A stretch of DNA of 64,000 nt. Source: Prostheceraeus crozeri. Taxonomy: Eukaryota; Platyhelminthes; Polycladida; Euryleptidae. Both the position numbers and the translations under genes were made by a program. Within the stretch, counting starts at the first letter, position 1; the number at the start of each line of letters is the position of its first letter. Below the pieces are notes generated by a model that ran no database searches, was not told the DNA's origin, and saw nothing but the letters and a program-made list of their open reading frames with translations. Positions 22,540 to 38,970 of the stretch are shown here, in pieces. The stretch lies in contig CAJQUW010014316.1 of assembly GCA_907163375.1 (NCBI GenBank), forward strand, positions 1 to 64,000, written 5' to 3'.

Positions 22540-22990
22540 TAATTGGAACCAACGTTTCGAGAATTCAATTCCCTTATTCAATTCTAACATAATATCTAGA
22601 AATGGTACTCCTTTTTGTAATTTATACAAAACATATATACGTGCACATAATTGACCACAAAAAGTAGTTCCTGGTGTTTGAATTTGAAACGTATTGTATG
22701 TTCCATTGCAAGTATTTCTCTTACTTCATTTGTAGGTGGAAGTCCGTAAGAGTCAAAATATTATCTACATTTTTATTAGACATACCTGCTGACCAATGTA
22801 CTCCTTTTTGATCTGACGTGTGGAGATTTGTTACGAAATTTACAGTTGGCATATCTTTTAGCAAACGTAAGTCATCCCTCATCAATATGTGAAAATTCTT
22901 TATTCCCAATTGATTAGCCATTTTCTCTAAGTCGAAATTTGTCGTGGTTTGTTTGCCATATATTTTTAAGAACTCAGTTAGACTTTTCAT
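22540..22990 (-). pseudogene. Adenain-like cysteine protease fossil
   Basis: The minus frame 22,990-22,721 shows the Polinton adenain pattern: 'FDLEKMANQLGIKNFHILMRDDL', then 'GVHWSA' with the likely catalytic histidine. Further along the same strand (about 22,700-22,540) a 'FCGQLC' segment with the likely catalytic cysteine and an 'FLDIMLEL' helix can be seen. In adenoviruses and Polintons this protease matures the capsid. The gene is broken. It converges on the integrase gene, from which the 6 kb TIR element now separates it. Confidence 0.75.
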
Positions 22991-23322
22991 TTTTCATAAA
23001 ATAAATTCTATTTCAGAAGTTTCTGAAAAGAATTGTTTGCCGACATGAGATTATGTGACATCTGATAATGAGAGACAATCTGTATGACTCAGAGCTTTGT
23101 TACCTCTAGCGAGGCGACTTCTAGCGCATTATGCTCGAGACCATTGTCTGCCACAAGCAGCAGCGGTTGCCATTAGGAGCAGATGCTGCCACGTATTGTC
23201 AATGTCATTCTCTCACTGCGTGCATTCACTCTGTGAGCGTTCTACCTGACTGTGACTGCTTACGAATCATCTGTGACTGTCTATAATTTATCCGAGACCT
23301 AAACATCGAAGCTGTGTCAAAA

Positions 23323-24016
23323 ATGAGTGCTTCTATTCATCGCGAATTCCTCAAATTTTGTGATCAAGTACTTCCACTCATCAAAGATGAGAAGAAATTT
23401 TTTTTCAAAACTCTTGTTGTAAATCATGAATTCTATTTTCAAAAGAAGATAAAACCAGAAAAAGGAGACAAGAAAAATGAGATTTTTTCTGAAATAAGAA
23501 ACTCATTTTCATCAGGACAATTAATCCAACGACAGCTCGACGTAAGTGCACAGGTGACATGCACTATCCAAAACTGTGTTACAACCCTACATTCTCTAAT
23601 TTGTCAAGAAAAAGTACACAATAATTCTTCCTTATCAATTGCGATTTGCCAAGGATTTGTGTTATCTAAATTAAAATCAATAGAACATTTATCAATGGTA
23701 GCCTTTACTCAAAAGTTGGAGAGTGAATATATCATTAAATTCTCAAGAAGGTATGTAACGTTTTTGATAAAAATTATATCGCCTTTCTCAAGCTAGCACA
23801 AAACTTCAAACATGTACTTTAAGCATATTCTATGTTTTCAAAAACTTTAAGTATTTTGAAGATTATTTTGAATTTGAAAAAGAGAAACAGTTGCTTCAAA
23901 TTAGCTCAGGGATATTTTCTTCACAAGAATCCAATCAAGCATCTGATATGTCAACTGGACTAACGCAGGAATTAGAGACACAACATATACAGGAGCGCCA
24001 AACACAAAATGAGTAG
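23323..24016 (+). CDS. Unrecognised two-exon gene (~206 codons)
   Basis: Exon 1 runs from the ATG at 23,323 (AAAATGA context) to 23,750 and ends at the consensus donor AAG|GTATGT. A 73-bp intron (23,751-23,823) ends in TTTAAG, and exon 2 (23,824-24,016) continues in frame to TAG. Other AG sites shift the frame, so this splice is the one the coding sequence supports. The product is lysine- and phenylalanine-rich at the N-terminus, probably alpha-helical with scattered cysteines, and its tail is rich in serine, glutamine and glutamate. There is no signal peptide or membrane segment. I do not recognise it. It lies between two minus-strand genes of Polinton copy B, so it may be a cargo gene of that element or a host gene. 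Poly(A) signals lie near 24,079. Confidence 0.55.
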
Positions 24017-24370
24017 TATGTATTGACAATCATTTTATGTAACAGAATAGAAAAATGGGAATGGCATTCGCAGTTTATAAATAAAACAGTGGTTGCTTTT
24101 TCTTGTATTGTAAGACTTTGCTATATTATGTGAGTAGCATGCATTAACATTTTATTTTGTGAGACGGAATAAGAGAATGGGAATGAGCATTCGCAGCTTA
24201 TAAATGAAACATTCTTTATTTTTTCTTATACTGTGTGACTTCTAGCATATTATTTGACGTAGTGGTGTGTATTGTCAATCATTTTATGTAACAATAGAAA
24301 AATGGGAATGCCATTCCCAGTTTATGAATGTAACATTTTTCTAGTTGTCATATATTTACTTTGTAATCTA
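24011..24370. repeat. Three diverged tandem units of ~120 bp
   Basis: The units start near 24,011, 24,131 and 24,258. Each contains 'agtagtatgtattgacaat', then 'gaaaaatgggaatg..attc', then 'cagtttataaat' variants. They form the presumed 3' untranslated region of the two-exon gene, and at least the first contains AATAAA. Confidence 0.8.
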
Positions 24371-24434
24371 AACTACTTGCACATATATGTGAATAAAATA
24401 TTTTCTAAAGATGGAAATGTGTTTTCATTTTGCA

Positions 24435-24761
24435 TCAAGTTAAAGCTGTAGCAACTACTGGAATTACTAAAACACCCGAAGTTATTATAACTGTGAATAC
24501 CCCTAAACTTACTGTTATAAAGATTCCAATACCCTGTGTTACATTCTCAACTTTAGACCATCTCTCTCTTAATTTATCATAATGCTCTAATCTTAATGAT
24601 AATTGAGATTCCTTATCTTTCATATACCTAACTCTATCTTTGTGCTTTTCTCTATTCATTTTTTCAATGTCCATTTCACTTGTCTTTAATTGTGATAACG
24701 AAGGATATATTCTCGAGGTTCCTTCCACTTTCGTCCTTTCTTCCACTTTTGAAGTTTCCAT
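24435..24761 (-). CDS. Small coiled-coil protein with C-terminal membrane segment
   Basis: This is a 108-codon frame read from 24,761 down to 24,435. Residues about 30-75 are highly charged, with a coiled-coil pattern ('EKMNREKHKDRVRYMKDKES'). Residues about 82-108 are a hydrophobic, valine/isoleucine-rich membrane-spanning stretch that ends the protein, as in tail-anchored proteins. The gene converges with the two-exon gene at 23,323-24,016. Small coiled-coil plus membrane proteins occur in Polintons, so it may belong to copy B. That is inference from position and pattern. No specific family was recognised. Confidence 0.5.
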   Translation of the reverse strand: METSKVEERTKVEGTSRIYPSLSQLKTSEMDIEKMNREKHKDRVRYMKDKESQLSLRLEHYDKLRERWSKVENVTQGIGIFITVSLGVFTVIITSGVLVIPVVATALT

Positions 24762-24780
24762 TTTTTAATAAATATTTTGA

Positions 24781-29930
<5,150 letters not shown>

Positions 29931-30023
29931 AATACAAGTCTGTAGAAGAGGAAATGAAACGTGTATCGTTTCAAGGTTTCATTATCATGTCTGCTGACCA
30001 TCAAAACAGAAAACTTCAAAATT

Positions 30024-30098
30024 GATTGAGCGATGGGACTCGAACACAGGACACCTGATAATGTAATCCAGTCGTAATCCCCACGACTATACCGCCAA
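30024..30098 (-). tRNA. tRNA-like relic (possible SINE head)
   Basis: On the minus strand a B-box-like TGTTCGAGTCC follows a perfect AGTCG/CGACT D-arm hairpin. The acceptor and anticodon stems pair poorly. This looks like a degraded tRNA or a tRNA-derived SINE head rather than a working tRNA. No anticodon is assigned. Confidence 0.35.
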
Positions 30099-30339
30099 CA
30101 CAAAATCTTTCTCAATATGTTGGACTGAATCTTGGAATTCGGTTAGAGTGACGCGGAACAGGTGAGGTTGACTTTCGATACGTGACTTCGCGAAAACATA
30201 TGACAAAGATAGGAAATATGAATTTTAGGGATTTCGAATCATCAAACATATAAGATAGTATGAGGTCAATCGGTCCATTGAGAAGCGAAGTATCCTCAAC
30301 TTCTGCAGGAGTTGGATGTCTGTCATTCAATTCACTAAA

Positions 30340-31030
30340 GCTTTTGAGACATTCTTACTCAACATCAATCCGACACCTTCGTATTTTCTATTATCGTGTC
30401 TCTGCCTGAATAGATCAGAGTCCTTCAGTCTTCGAGCTTCTCTTTTCCTGCAATATTCCATCTTATTTCATCTTAAAGCCAGAATATCAAGTTGATGATT
30501 AAAGAATTGCTTCTCAAGTTGTAGTAATTTGCCCTCTTCATTGTGTGATCTAACATTCCATGTTCCAATACGTAATTCAGTCTTTGTATTCACAAACCGG
30601 GTGATTCTTAGCACCCCCTTGTGCCCGGTACTGGGGACCATGTTTATTTGATTCGTAGCCATGGATTTAATGGGAGAATCTTTGAGAGATTAATTGACCA
30701 GAAAACAGTGTCAAACGTGCTAGGAATGACACCGCGCAGTTCCCACCTAACTAAGGCTAATGACCCCGCCGTTGACATCCTGAAGTGGTTCCTCTTCCGG
30801 GCGTCCTTATGATAAATAGTCCATAAAACAGTTTATCATTCTTGACCTATACTTCTCCTACCACTGCCCCGCTGCCAGCAGTGGGTTGCCGGAGTGCGGT
30901 CCTTCACCACTAGTACCAGACCTATCCGCCAAGGTAAGACCTGTCATGAGCTTAAGCTCCAGACGGCATAGCCCTGGTACGACTACGTTCACACCTCTCC
31001 GCCACTATGAGGCCGCAGGTTGAACTTTAG
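30340..31030 (-). mobile_element. 5' fragment of a second LINE
   Basis: The minus frame 30,662-30,468 shows the start of an endonuclease ('LRIGTWNVRSHNEEGKL', 'LDILA'). A downstream piece near 30,350-30,400 has a 'YEGVGLMLSKNVSKAL' segment. The GC-richer sequence 30,690-31,030 resembles the 5' leader of such LINEs. The fragment lacks a reverse transcriptase and is internally deleted. Confidence 0.65.
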
Positions 31031-33556
31031 GAGGGTAAATAGATATACTACACAGTATATACTATAGTCACAGTATATACTATAATTACAGTATAGCACA
31101 GACAATATACAGTGTATGCTATAAGCAACATCTAGTTTCCAATCCGTTACACCTTACCGGAAATAAGTACAGTGCGAGAAATCTCTCTAAATCATAACTT
31201 GTCATTGAGTCTTCCGATAACACGATATAACCACGGTAAGTCATTTAAAGAAATGAAAATAACAGCAGATGATAAAGCATAAGATAAGCTCTAGCTTTAA
31301 CTACCTCAACCTCATGTAGGCTGCACTTACAACACAATGTAAAGCATAGACGTAGATAATAGTAATTGTTAATTTCTATGATGTAAAGTATGTAGCATGC
31401 TGTATAGGTCAAACTTCCGCATCAGATCTAAAGCTGTAGAATTTACTTCTTGGAAGTTCTTTAAAATGCAAATAAAATCAGAGCATGACGCGAATGATGT
31501 CATCTTGAGTCTTTTTCTTCAAACGAGTCTCTGCAAACGTAACTATTGTTTTTTAAAGCTGAACTTTTAACATATCAATATACAGCTGGCATAATGAAAT
31601 GGACTATTCATGCATTTGATGAAGAATTTTATTTAAACCTTAACAAAATTTTGAGATACATCCAAATCACATATTTTATAACAATGATTGGTACTTATTT
31701 TTCTCTCAGAAATTGCTTATAGGAACAATAAAAACAAGATTTTAATGTAAGCATTTCATGCAGCAAATGAATGAATACATAGATTTTATTGATATTTCTG
31801 TATAAAGTGATTTCAAAGACTGGATGATCAAAATGAAAAGGTTGACAAATCCACATCTACTATTCTCAGAAGTTTGTGGAATGATGTTGTTTACGCAGAG
31901 AAGAGCTTACATGATCAAACATCGGACAGAGACAAGAGTTCATCTGAGTGCGACACCGCATGTGATTAATTTAACAATACAATCCAAAGTTTCAATTGAA
32001 TGAGTACACTTTACCTTTTGAAATTGAATCAGAAAAAATTGAGAATAATTTATTCAGAGCTAAATTTCATTTTCCTTTCAGTACATATCAATAAAACAAG
32101 AAGAGTGGGAGAACTTAGGAGACAAGCCTTTTCAGTAAAATCTACGCCCTGCTGCACAACAATTAATGACAGATTGTGTGATCGTCCATGTATGTATTTT
32201 AATGTAGCATGGTACCACTTATCACAAAGCCGGAAAGTCTTTCAGAAATTAGATTTCAATATCAAGGTTGTAAAGCGCTCAGAAAAATCCATGCGTCAAC
32301 TATCGTCATTAAATCCTTTCAATAAGCATGTCTAACAGCCACGATGTATTTTTCTAGAAATCATGAAAGCATTACAAAGATACAAAGTCTCAGATACATG
32401 AAATCAAACGTCATTGATGTGAACATCAAAAACTAAGGTTTAAATCTAGTACAGCGGATTAGTGATTGCATGATCTGTCGAAAATAAATGCAATATAGAG
32501 CTACTGCAAAAGTTTTTCAGTTGCATTTCAGAAAAAACGATTCTGAGTATTTATCTCGAGAAATGTTGTGTCCAAAGACTGTATTTGTGCACACATAGGC
32601 TGCATTTATATATTTGGTCGTATGCAATTAAAATATTTCTATGTAGAATGACATTCTAAGCTAGTCTGGAGATTTTATGACTGATTATGATTTTAATTTA
32701 ATTGGCTATTGTTGTGCTGCTACAATTGCAACTTTTTATGCTGATACTTTATCGATATATGATTGGTCAGAAAATAATGGACAAACATGGATAGAGAACT
32801 ATTGTAGTAGGTGGGTGAAAAAGCAAAGACACGCCATCAATAGTCGTGCATAGACAATGGTAATCCAGAAAACAAAAGTCGCAAAGACAGCACTTTATTG
32901 GGCGAGCGCTTTCGAGTTGTTCCACTCATCCACAGGCATCATTAAACGGTAAATAGCAAGTTGATACTTATTTATACAGGTACTGTTCACAAAAATAGAA
33001 TACTTTAAAATGTCTTGCATCAATTGTTTTCAATCCACTCAGACGTTTTGGATGCATGCAGCTTTTAAAATCAGTGGTGAAATTATTATTGAAGAATTAT
33101 TGATATTATTATAGAAGAATGTCGTGAGACTATTTTCTCAACTTGTTACATGTTCTCTCAAAGAGTGAATGATAAACTGGGGTTCCCGTTTCACAAAAAT
33201 AGAATGACCAAACTGTGTTCCATAAAAAAAGAATAATTTTCATGCTCTTCACGAACAAAACAAGAAAGTTAGTTTTTAGTGGCTGAACCCTTGGCGTTGA
33301 TCACCTCTTGTGTTTTCACAGCACACATTTCATGGCACACAGCACGTTCTTCAAAGGTTAGCGAAGTGGAGCACATTGAACATGGTTCAAAAGTATCCCA
33401 TTTCGCTCCCCCGGCGTGTGCCATAATTTTCATGCAATTTCCATTATAGGACTTTCTATGGTATTGTTAATTTCTATGGTTAATTCAATCTTCAAAACTA
33501 TTGAAAATTATTGATTTTTCATAGATATCCGCTTTTGTGCTAATAATAACTAAATA
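31031..33556. other. AT-rich interval with small element scraps
   Basis: 31,045-31,120 holds short imperfect repeats of 'acagtatatacta'. A 111-codon frame at 32,000-32,335 matches nothing I know. 32,889-32,955 looks like a PLE terminal region ('gcgagcgctttcgagttg' followed by 'cactcatccacaggcat'). 'cacaaaaatagaat' occurs near 32,988 and 33,195 and may come from Tc1-type ends. No complete gene was seen. Confidence 0.4.
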
Positions 33557-34774
33557 TACTCACTGACATAAATAATGAAACCAACTATCATTGACTTGAA
33601 TGGAAGTTTGCTTCATTTTTTTCTATGGTTTGAGATGATATCTCGCTTTCTACGTATCACCATTAAACTCCATATGATGAGGGAGATGATATAGCACCAT
33701 CAAATTTCAAAATTTGATATTGATCACAGTAACAGCTAGAAGTTGAACAGAATCACCACCTACTGCTGACCAGATTTGACTTATGAAATGGCGCACGATA
33801 ACTTTACCAGAGGAATGGCAATTGGGATGATGCGTTGTGGGCAAAGTTCTACAACTGTTGCGAAAGAATTGAAAATTTCAAGGGTCGTTGTATGGAGGTG
33901 GTGGTGTCGTTGGAAAGCAGAAGGAAATGTGGAAAAGAAGAACGGATCAGGAAGACCAAGGGTATCATCCAAGCGGACAGATGCACGCTTAGTTTTAGCT
34001 GCTAAAAGAAACAGATTTGTGTCCGTCCCGAAGCTAATTGTGTACTAGAAGGTTGCTGGGAACGTTGCCTGTAGCGTTCGAACTGCATATCGAAGATTGC
34101 GAGAAGCTGGTATACAGTCTCGACGACCCGCTGTGAGAATTCCGCTGATCCTGGAACATCGAAGGAGACGAGTGACGTGGTGTCAAGGTCATCAGTCGTG
34201 GAGTGACAGTCAGTGGGAACGTGTTCTCTGGACTGATGAATCGAGGTTTACTCTCGATTTCAACGATGGTCGGATCCGTGTTCATCGCTTGCCAAGTGAA
34301 CGATTTGCTCCATGTTGCGTCAAAGAACACGACCGGTACGGCGGCGGTAGTGTCATGGTTTGGGCCGGTATCTGGCACAATGGAAAAACACCAACAATCG
34401 TAGTGAAAGGAACATTGACAGGACAGCGATATGCCGACGAGATCGTGACACCGGTCGTGGTTCCAGCAGTGACATCGAATCAATTGATTTTTCAGGATGA
34501 CAACGCAAGGCCCCATCGCGCTTCAGTGGTCTCTAACAGGATAGCAAGCAGTGGAATCCCAGCCTTGGAATGGCCCTCACGTTCTCCCGACCTCTCCCCC
34601 ATCGAGCACTGCTGGGATGAACTTGGTCGCAGAGTGAGGGAGAGGTACAACCACCCACCAGTGTCTTTGAAGATGTTGGCCGACAGACTGATCGAGCAGT
34701 GGAACCTCTTAGACCTGGCATTCATCCAGCGACTGTGCTCATCCATGCCCTCACGCATCGATGCCTGTTTGGAT

Positions 34775-37700
34775 CAGTGGCGGCTCGTGACATTTGGTCC
34801 AGGTGGGGCATGAGCATGAAATTTTTACATAATCAAAAATCTAGTCTAAAAGGATCTTATTTTGAAAATGAAAAGCAAAGAATATGTTAGCAACATGCTA
34901 TACATGTATAAGTCTATGTCACTGCATTTAGTTACACGGTTGAAGCAACATTTTGTCTATCATTCAGGCTTTGAATAAAGATTACAGATACATAATGAAT
35001 TAGTTTGAACTTCTTTCAACGCTGTACTCTTGGCATGTGTGTCAAGAAAGGTAAGGTGATCACGTTAGCGCATCATGTCAACACATTACATATTCTATAC
35101 TTTCTTTGCAAAATTAGTGAAATACATGTGCAATAGGAAAAACAATGCATTTATAGAAACAATTTTTAATCAAAACTCTCAGTACTTTGAACAGAAAAGT
35201 CATTTGTAAAGAAAATCTGCTCGCCTGTTTTTGGCGTTTGCGAAAGTGTCAATAACTTTATCAATAAATAGAGAATCATCTTGTATAAGTCCTTTTCCAA
35301 CGGAAATCGCTGCGAGAGCATTTAGGCGATCTTCTACCATGCTGTTTCTTAAACAGGTTTTGATTCGCTTAAGAGTTGAGAAACATCGCTCAGCCTCTGT
35401 ACTCGTAACTGGAGAACTTAAAAGGATTTGGAGCATTTTCGTGGTCTCGGACATAGTCTCAGTCAAACAATTTGCCAACAAAAATCGGAAGAGTTCAGTA
35501 CACTGTGTAATTTTACCAATATCGGAATCTTTCGAAATGACTTTCAGCTCAGTTTTTAGTTTAGATACCTGTATCATAGGGAAGAATTCTTTTACTGCCC
35601 TGAAACAATTCTCTAAGCGATCAGGCTGATCAGTGAAGGAATCAAATAGTTTTAGATCTACAATTTGCATGGCACAGATATGGTTTTGCGCATTGAAGCG
35701 CTGTGTTATTTGATCCTGTATTAAGTCAATGCATTGTAGCATTATCTTTTTCAAATTTTCACGATTTCTGCTATCACGAAAAATCTCATCAGAATCTTCA
35801 ATCGAATTCGCAATATATGTTGCAATGCTGATCGAAATTTTGTAATACGATGTGAAGCCTCACTAGCCTGAATGCCACGTTTTTGAAGGGAAGAAAAGAG
35901 GCCATCCACATGTGGCATTATTTCCGAGAACCATTTCAAAAAGAAAATGAATTCCTTATCTAAAAGAACACCCTGCAGTTTTGAAGCATCTGCTACAGTA
36001 GCAGAATCCCAACAATTTGCTTCCTCAAGAATACGATTCATCACATGAAGCAAAATTTCGCTAGTTTCATTCACAGCATTAACAACTCGACTGTTGAAAT
36101 TCCAACGTGTTTTTGAGCCTTTGGGCAAGCGCTTTCCAGATTCGTCATCTAGAAAATCCATTCTTTTTGAAGACTTGGAGAAAAAATTGGAAAAACACTA
36201 CAAATTCGTGAAAAAGATCTGAATCCTAGGGTTTGACTTGCTGCAGGCTTGATGCAATACTAGATTAAGCTGGTGTGCGTAACAGTGCACATAATGGGCA
36301 TTTGGAAAAGTTTTTTTAAGTAGTTTCTGTACACCACCCTCACTTCCTTTCATGGTATTCGCGCCATCATAAGCTTGCGCAATGAGTTGGTCGCGCTTTA
36401 CATCAAATTTTTCTAGGATGCCGAGGATGCATTCAGCAAGCCCCTGAGCAGAACGATCTTTTACTTGCGAAAACTGAATAAAGCGTTCAGTGACAGTATT
36501 TGATGAATCCAGATAACGAAAAACAGTTACATTTTGACATTGAACACTAATATCAGTAGTGTCATCGCTGATAACCGCGACAAAAGGAGCGCTTTTTATC
36601 TCGGCTTTAATTGTCTCAATATAAACACTATAGATAGCATCTAAGAGCTCGTTCTGCATTGTTTTGGAGGTTCCTTTAAAAACCGTAGCATTTTGAAGAT
36701 GGTCTCTTAGAAGTGAATCATAATTCCCGGTGTGTCTTACAATACTTAAGAAGACACCAGGATTTGGTGACGAATCGTCCTCTCGATGACCTCTCAAAGG
36801 AAGTTCCTCGTATCCACACAACAAGATACATTCCACTACTCTCTTGAGAATGTCCCTATTACGGCTCACCTTGTCATTAAAGCGCTGTATTTCCAGTTTT
36901 CGGCCTTTGTCGAATAGATCTCTGATATCTGATTTCCCAAATAATGACCATCTCATTGAGTTTGAAATGTGACTCTCGCAAGTCTCATGTTTCGTGACTT
37001 TTTCACCTAAATGCTTCAGATCATGTACACCTCTTTCACTCCACGTCCTATCGCTTCCATCGGAAAGAAGCAAACACGGAAAACAAAAAAGCGTATTATG
37101 CTCCTCGCTAGCCGTGAGCCACTGTATCTTCAGAAACCATTCTCGATTGAAGGTTCTTGTAATTCTACCATCCTTCTGAGTTAAAGCAAAATTTTCGGGA
37201 GTATGCCTCCCTAATCTCTTCACTTCGGCCTTTTCAGCATCAGTTAAGTGTCTAAAGGGCCCTTTCAATAAAAAATCTACAGTATTCATTCGGCGACTTT
37301 GGGAGTTAGACGTACTTTAAAAAGAGATAAATTTCGTGTACCGAACCGAAGGGTATTGTATGCTGATTCATGGACTGATCGCTCGTGCTAACCTCACATA
37401 ACCTCACACAGTAAAAAGGGAATCACAATGCATTGTCTTTGCATTGACGGTTAACCAATCAGAAGCATTAGGGCTCCCTCTCGAGTGCCCATTCTGTGAC
37501 GCATTCATCGCGTGTTAATTCTGTCTATTCGCTCAGATCGTGAAATGAACCACTCTCACGTCATCTCAATCTCGATGCTTGGGCGCGCCCATCAGTCTTG
37601 AAAACGATTGATGGATTCTGCTAGCGTCACTGTCGCGCAAATGGAATAGATGGACATGAAGTATAGTTGAAATTTATGATCAAGAAATAGAGTCTACTAC

Positions 37701-37783
37701 TGATGTTGCTGGTTATTTAAGTTAGACAACATTTCCATAGGTGGGGCAGTGCCCCACCTGCCCAAATGGACGAGCCGCCACTG
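34775..37783 (-). mobile_element. ZMYM1-type hAT transposon inserted in the Tc1
   Basis: The ends are inverted repeats beginning CAGTGGCGGCTCGT, with a further shared 'aggtggggca' element. Both sides carry the perfect 8-bp target duplication gtttggat (34,767-34,774 and 37,784-37,791). The 3,009-bp length is normal for an autonomous hAT. Confidence 0.97.
35200..37289 (-). pseudogene. hAT transposase, ZMYM1-like (frameshifted)
   Basis: The gene is read from 37,289 down to 35,200 in three successive frames: 37,289-36,198, 36,161-35,751 and 35,754-35,200. The first part has a TTF-type zinc finger region ('FCFPCLLL' and a KHETCESH segment) and a DUF4371-type catalytic start (ISDDTTDIS, AYDGANTM, HCYAHQLNLV). 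The last has the hAT dimerisation motif (SSPVTSTEAERCFSTLKRIKT). Two frameshifts break the gene, so the copy is probably recently dead. Many vertebrate ZMYM1-like proteins derive from this group. Confidence 0.9.
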
Positions 37784-38019
37784 GTTTGGATGCTCGCGGT
37801 GGTCACACCCGTTTCTAACTTAAGTTGATAAAATCATGAGTATCAAATTAAATGTTTTTGAGTAAAGCATTCGAGTTCTCCTTTTACAAACAACAAACAA
37901 ACGTACAGTACAACCAAGTTTAAGTCATAAGTATTCATATCAGGACTTGTTTCATTCTTTTTGTCACTGAGTAATAAATTAGTGTGGTTATACAGCTTCA
38001 GATCATTGAATTCTGAGCA

Positions 38020-38590
38020 ATGGCTCAAGCTCGTGACGATGAAAGATTACAAATCATTACTTTGATGAACATGGAGAATTGTCTATGCGTGAAATGGCTC
38101 GTCGATTGAACTGTGATCAAAAAACAGTCAGCAGAAACTGGCAGCGATATCAAAAGTCTGTGGATTATCGGACGTTGCACTAAAATTGTGGGCGACCTAC
38201 GACATTTGATGAAAGACAGTTACGGCAAATCAAGCGATTTTGTGTTGCAAGTTCAAGATCATCAGCTGCTGATCTATTAAACCAAATTGATGCTTCTGGA
38301 GACTGTATTGTAAGAGCTATGCAACGCACTCTCAATAGCATCGGTTGCAAAGCAATCAAGCCTAGACGAAGGCCATATCTGATTATTGACCAAATCAGAC
38401 GTCGACTGCAATGGGCACGAGACCATCAACATTGGACGACTGATGACTGGAAACAAGTTTTGTTTACTGACGAAACAGTCATTGAGCTACGGGACGAAGC
38501 TCCTCAATATGTGAGAGTTGTCGGGGATCATGCATTGAGCCCTGAACTACTCCTTACTACTAGTGTGGGGCGTACATTTTGTTGTCGAGT
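38020..38590 (+). pseudogene. Second Tc1/mariner transposase fragment
   Basis: The sequence begins with an ATG at 38,020 (MAQARDDERLQ) and shows helix-turn-helix segments ('MREMARRLNCDQKTVSRNWQRYQ', frameshifted from the start). A catalytic start follows ('RRRLQWARDHQHWTTDDWKQVLFTDET') within the open part 38,319-38,590. The rest of the catalytic domain is missing. The fragment lies just 47 bp beyond the end of the first Tc1 and belongs to a different subfamily. Confidence 0.8.
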
Positions 38591-38970
38591 GTATATATAT
38601 TTCAATGTCATTTTGAACTCATTTTGTCCTTTCTTCTGATTGCAACAGATAATGATGTGCAGTACAAAGAGATTTCACTCCCATCATGTTTCCTAACAGA
38701 AATGATGCTTCTTCTCAAGGAGTGAAGTGACATTCATTATAAAAGAATCTTTCCCATTACGTTCCAACCTTTGCTTTGTAAAAATTCTTCAATTAATGAA
38801 AATTTTGGAAATCTAAGAAAGAATGAAATCTTTCAGAATGAAAGAAATGACGCAATAAATGCAGGCCACATCATATCTTGCGAAAAAAGGTTTAAAATTC
38901 TCCTTGCTTTGAAGTGTCAACCCATAATGATTACTGCATTTCACTGATAGACAGCGAAATGATGAAATTT
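38591..38970. other. AT-rich gap
   Basis: No gene, repeat or element end was recognised here. Confidence 0.4.

Larger units (their letters stand above)
11454..24780 (+). mobile_element. Polinton/adintovirus-like fossil, copy B (split by a 6 kb element)
   Basis: The left part (11,454-16,489) carries, all on plus: coiled-coil protein, minor virion-type protein, major capsid protein, small hydrophobic protein, phospholipase A2-like protein and Polinton integrase. The right part (22,516-24,780) carries the adenain-like protease on minus, converging on the integrase. Without the 16,492-22,513 insertion the integrase and protease stops would lie about 100 bp apart, which fits compact viral packing. 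No DNA polymerase B or packaging ATPase was found, so the copy is partial. The right boundary is approximate. It is broken at several sites but less decayed than copy A. Confidence 0.8.
33776..37818 (+). pseudogene. Tc1 transposase (DD34E), interrupted
   Basis: The N-terminus (33,776-34,045) is a helix-turn-helix DNA-binding region ending in a GRP(R) hook. The catalytic domain follows in the same frame: WTDESRF, then FQDDNARPHR, then SPDLSPIEHCWD, with 34 residues between the second aspartate and the glutamate, typical of Tc1. One in-frame TAG at 34,046-34,048 separates the two parts. The hAT insertion at 34,775-37,783 cuts the last few codons. The original end, '..ACLDARGGHTRF', resumes at 37,792 and stops at 37,816-37,818. 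The enzyme would cut and paste the element at TA sites; this copy cannot encode it whole. Confidence 0.9.
33559..37971 (+). mobile_element. Tc1-type DNA transposon split by a hAT
   Basis: The terminal inverted repeats are CTCACTGACATAAATAATG at the left and the complement of CTCAGTGACAAAAAGAATG at the right (37,949-37,971). Both are flanked by TA (33,557-33,558 and 37,972-37,973). Removing the hAT and one target copy leaves about 1.4 kb, a normal Tc1 length. Confidence 0.88.

Noticed and set aside
32000-32335. 111-codon plus frame in the AT-rich interval after the LINE debris
   Set aside because: No recognisable domain; cysteines and basic residues are scattered without pattern.
35231-35629. 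132-codon plus frame
   Set aside because: Antisense shadow of the hAT transposase gene.
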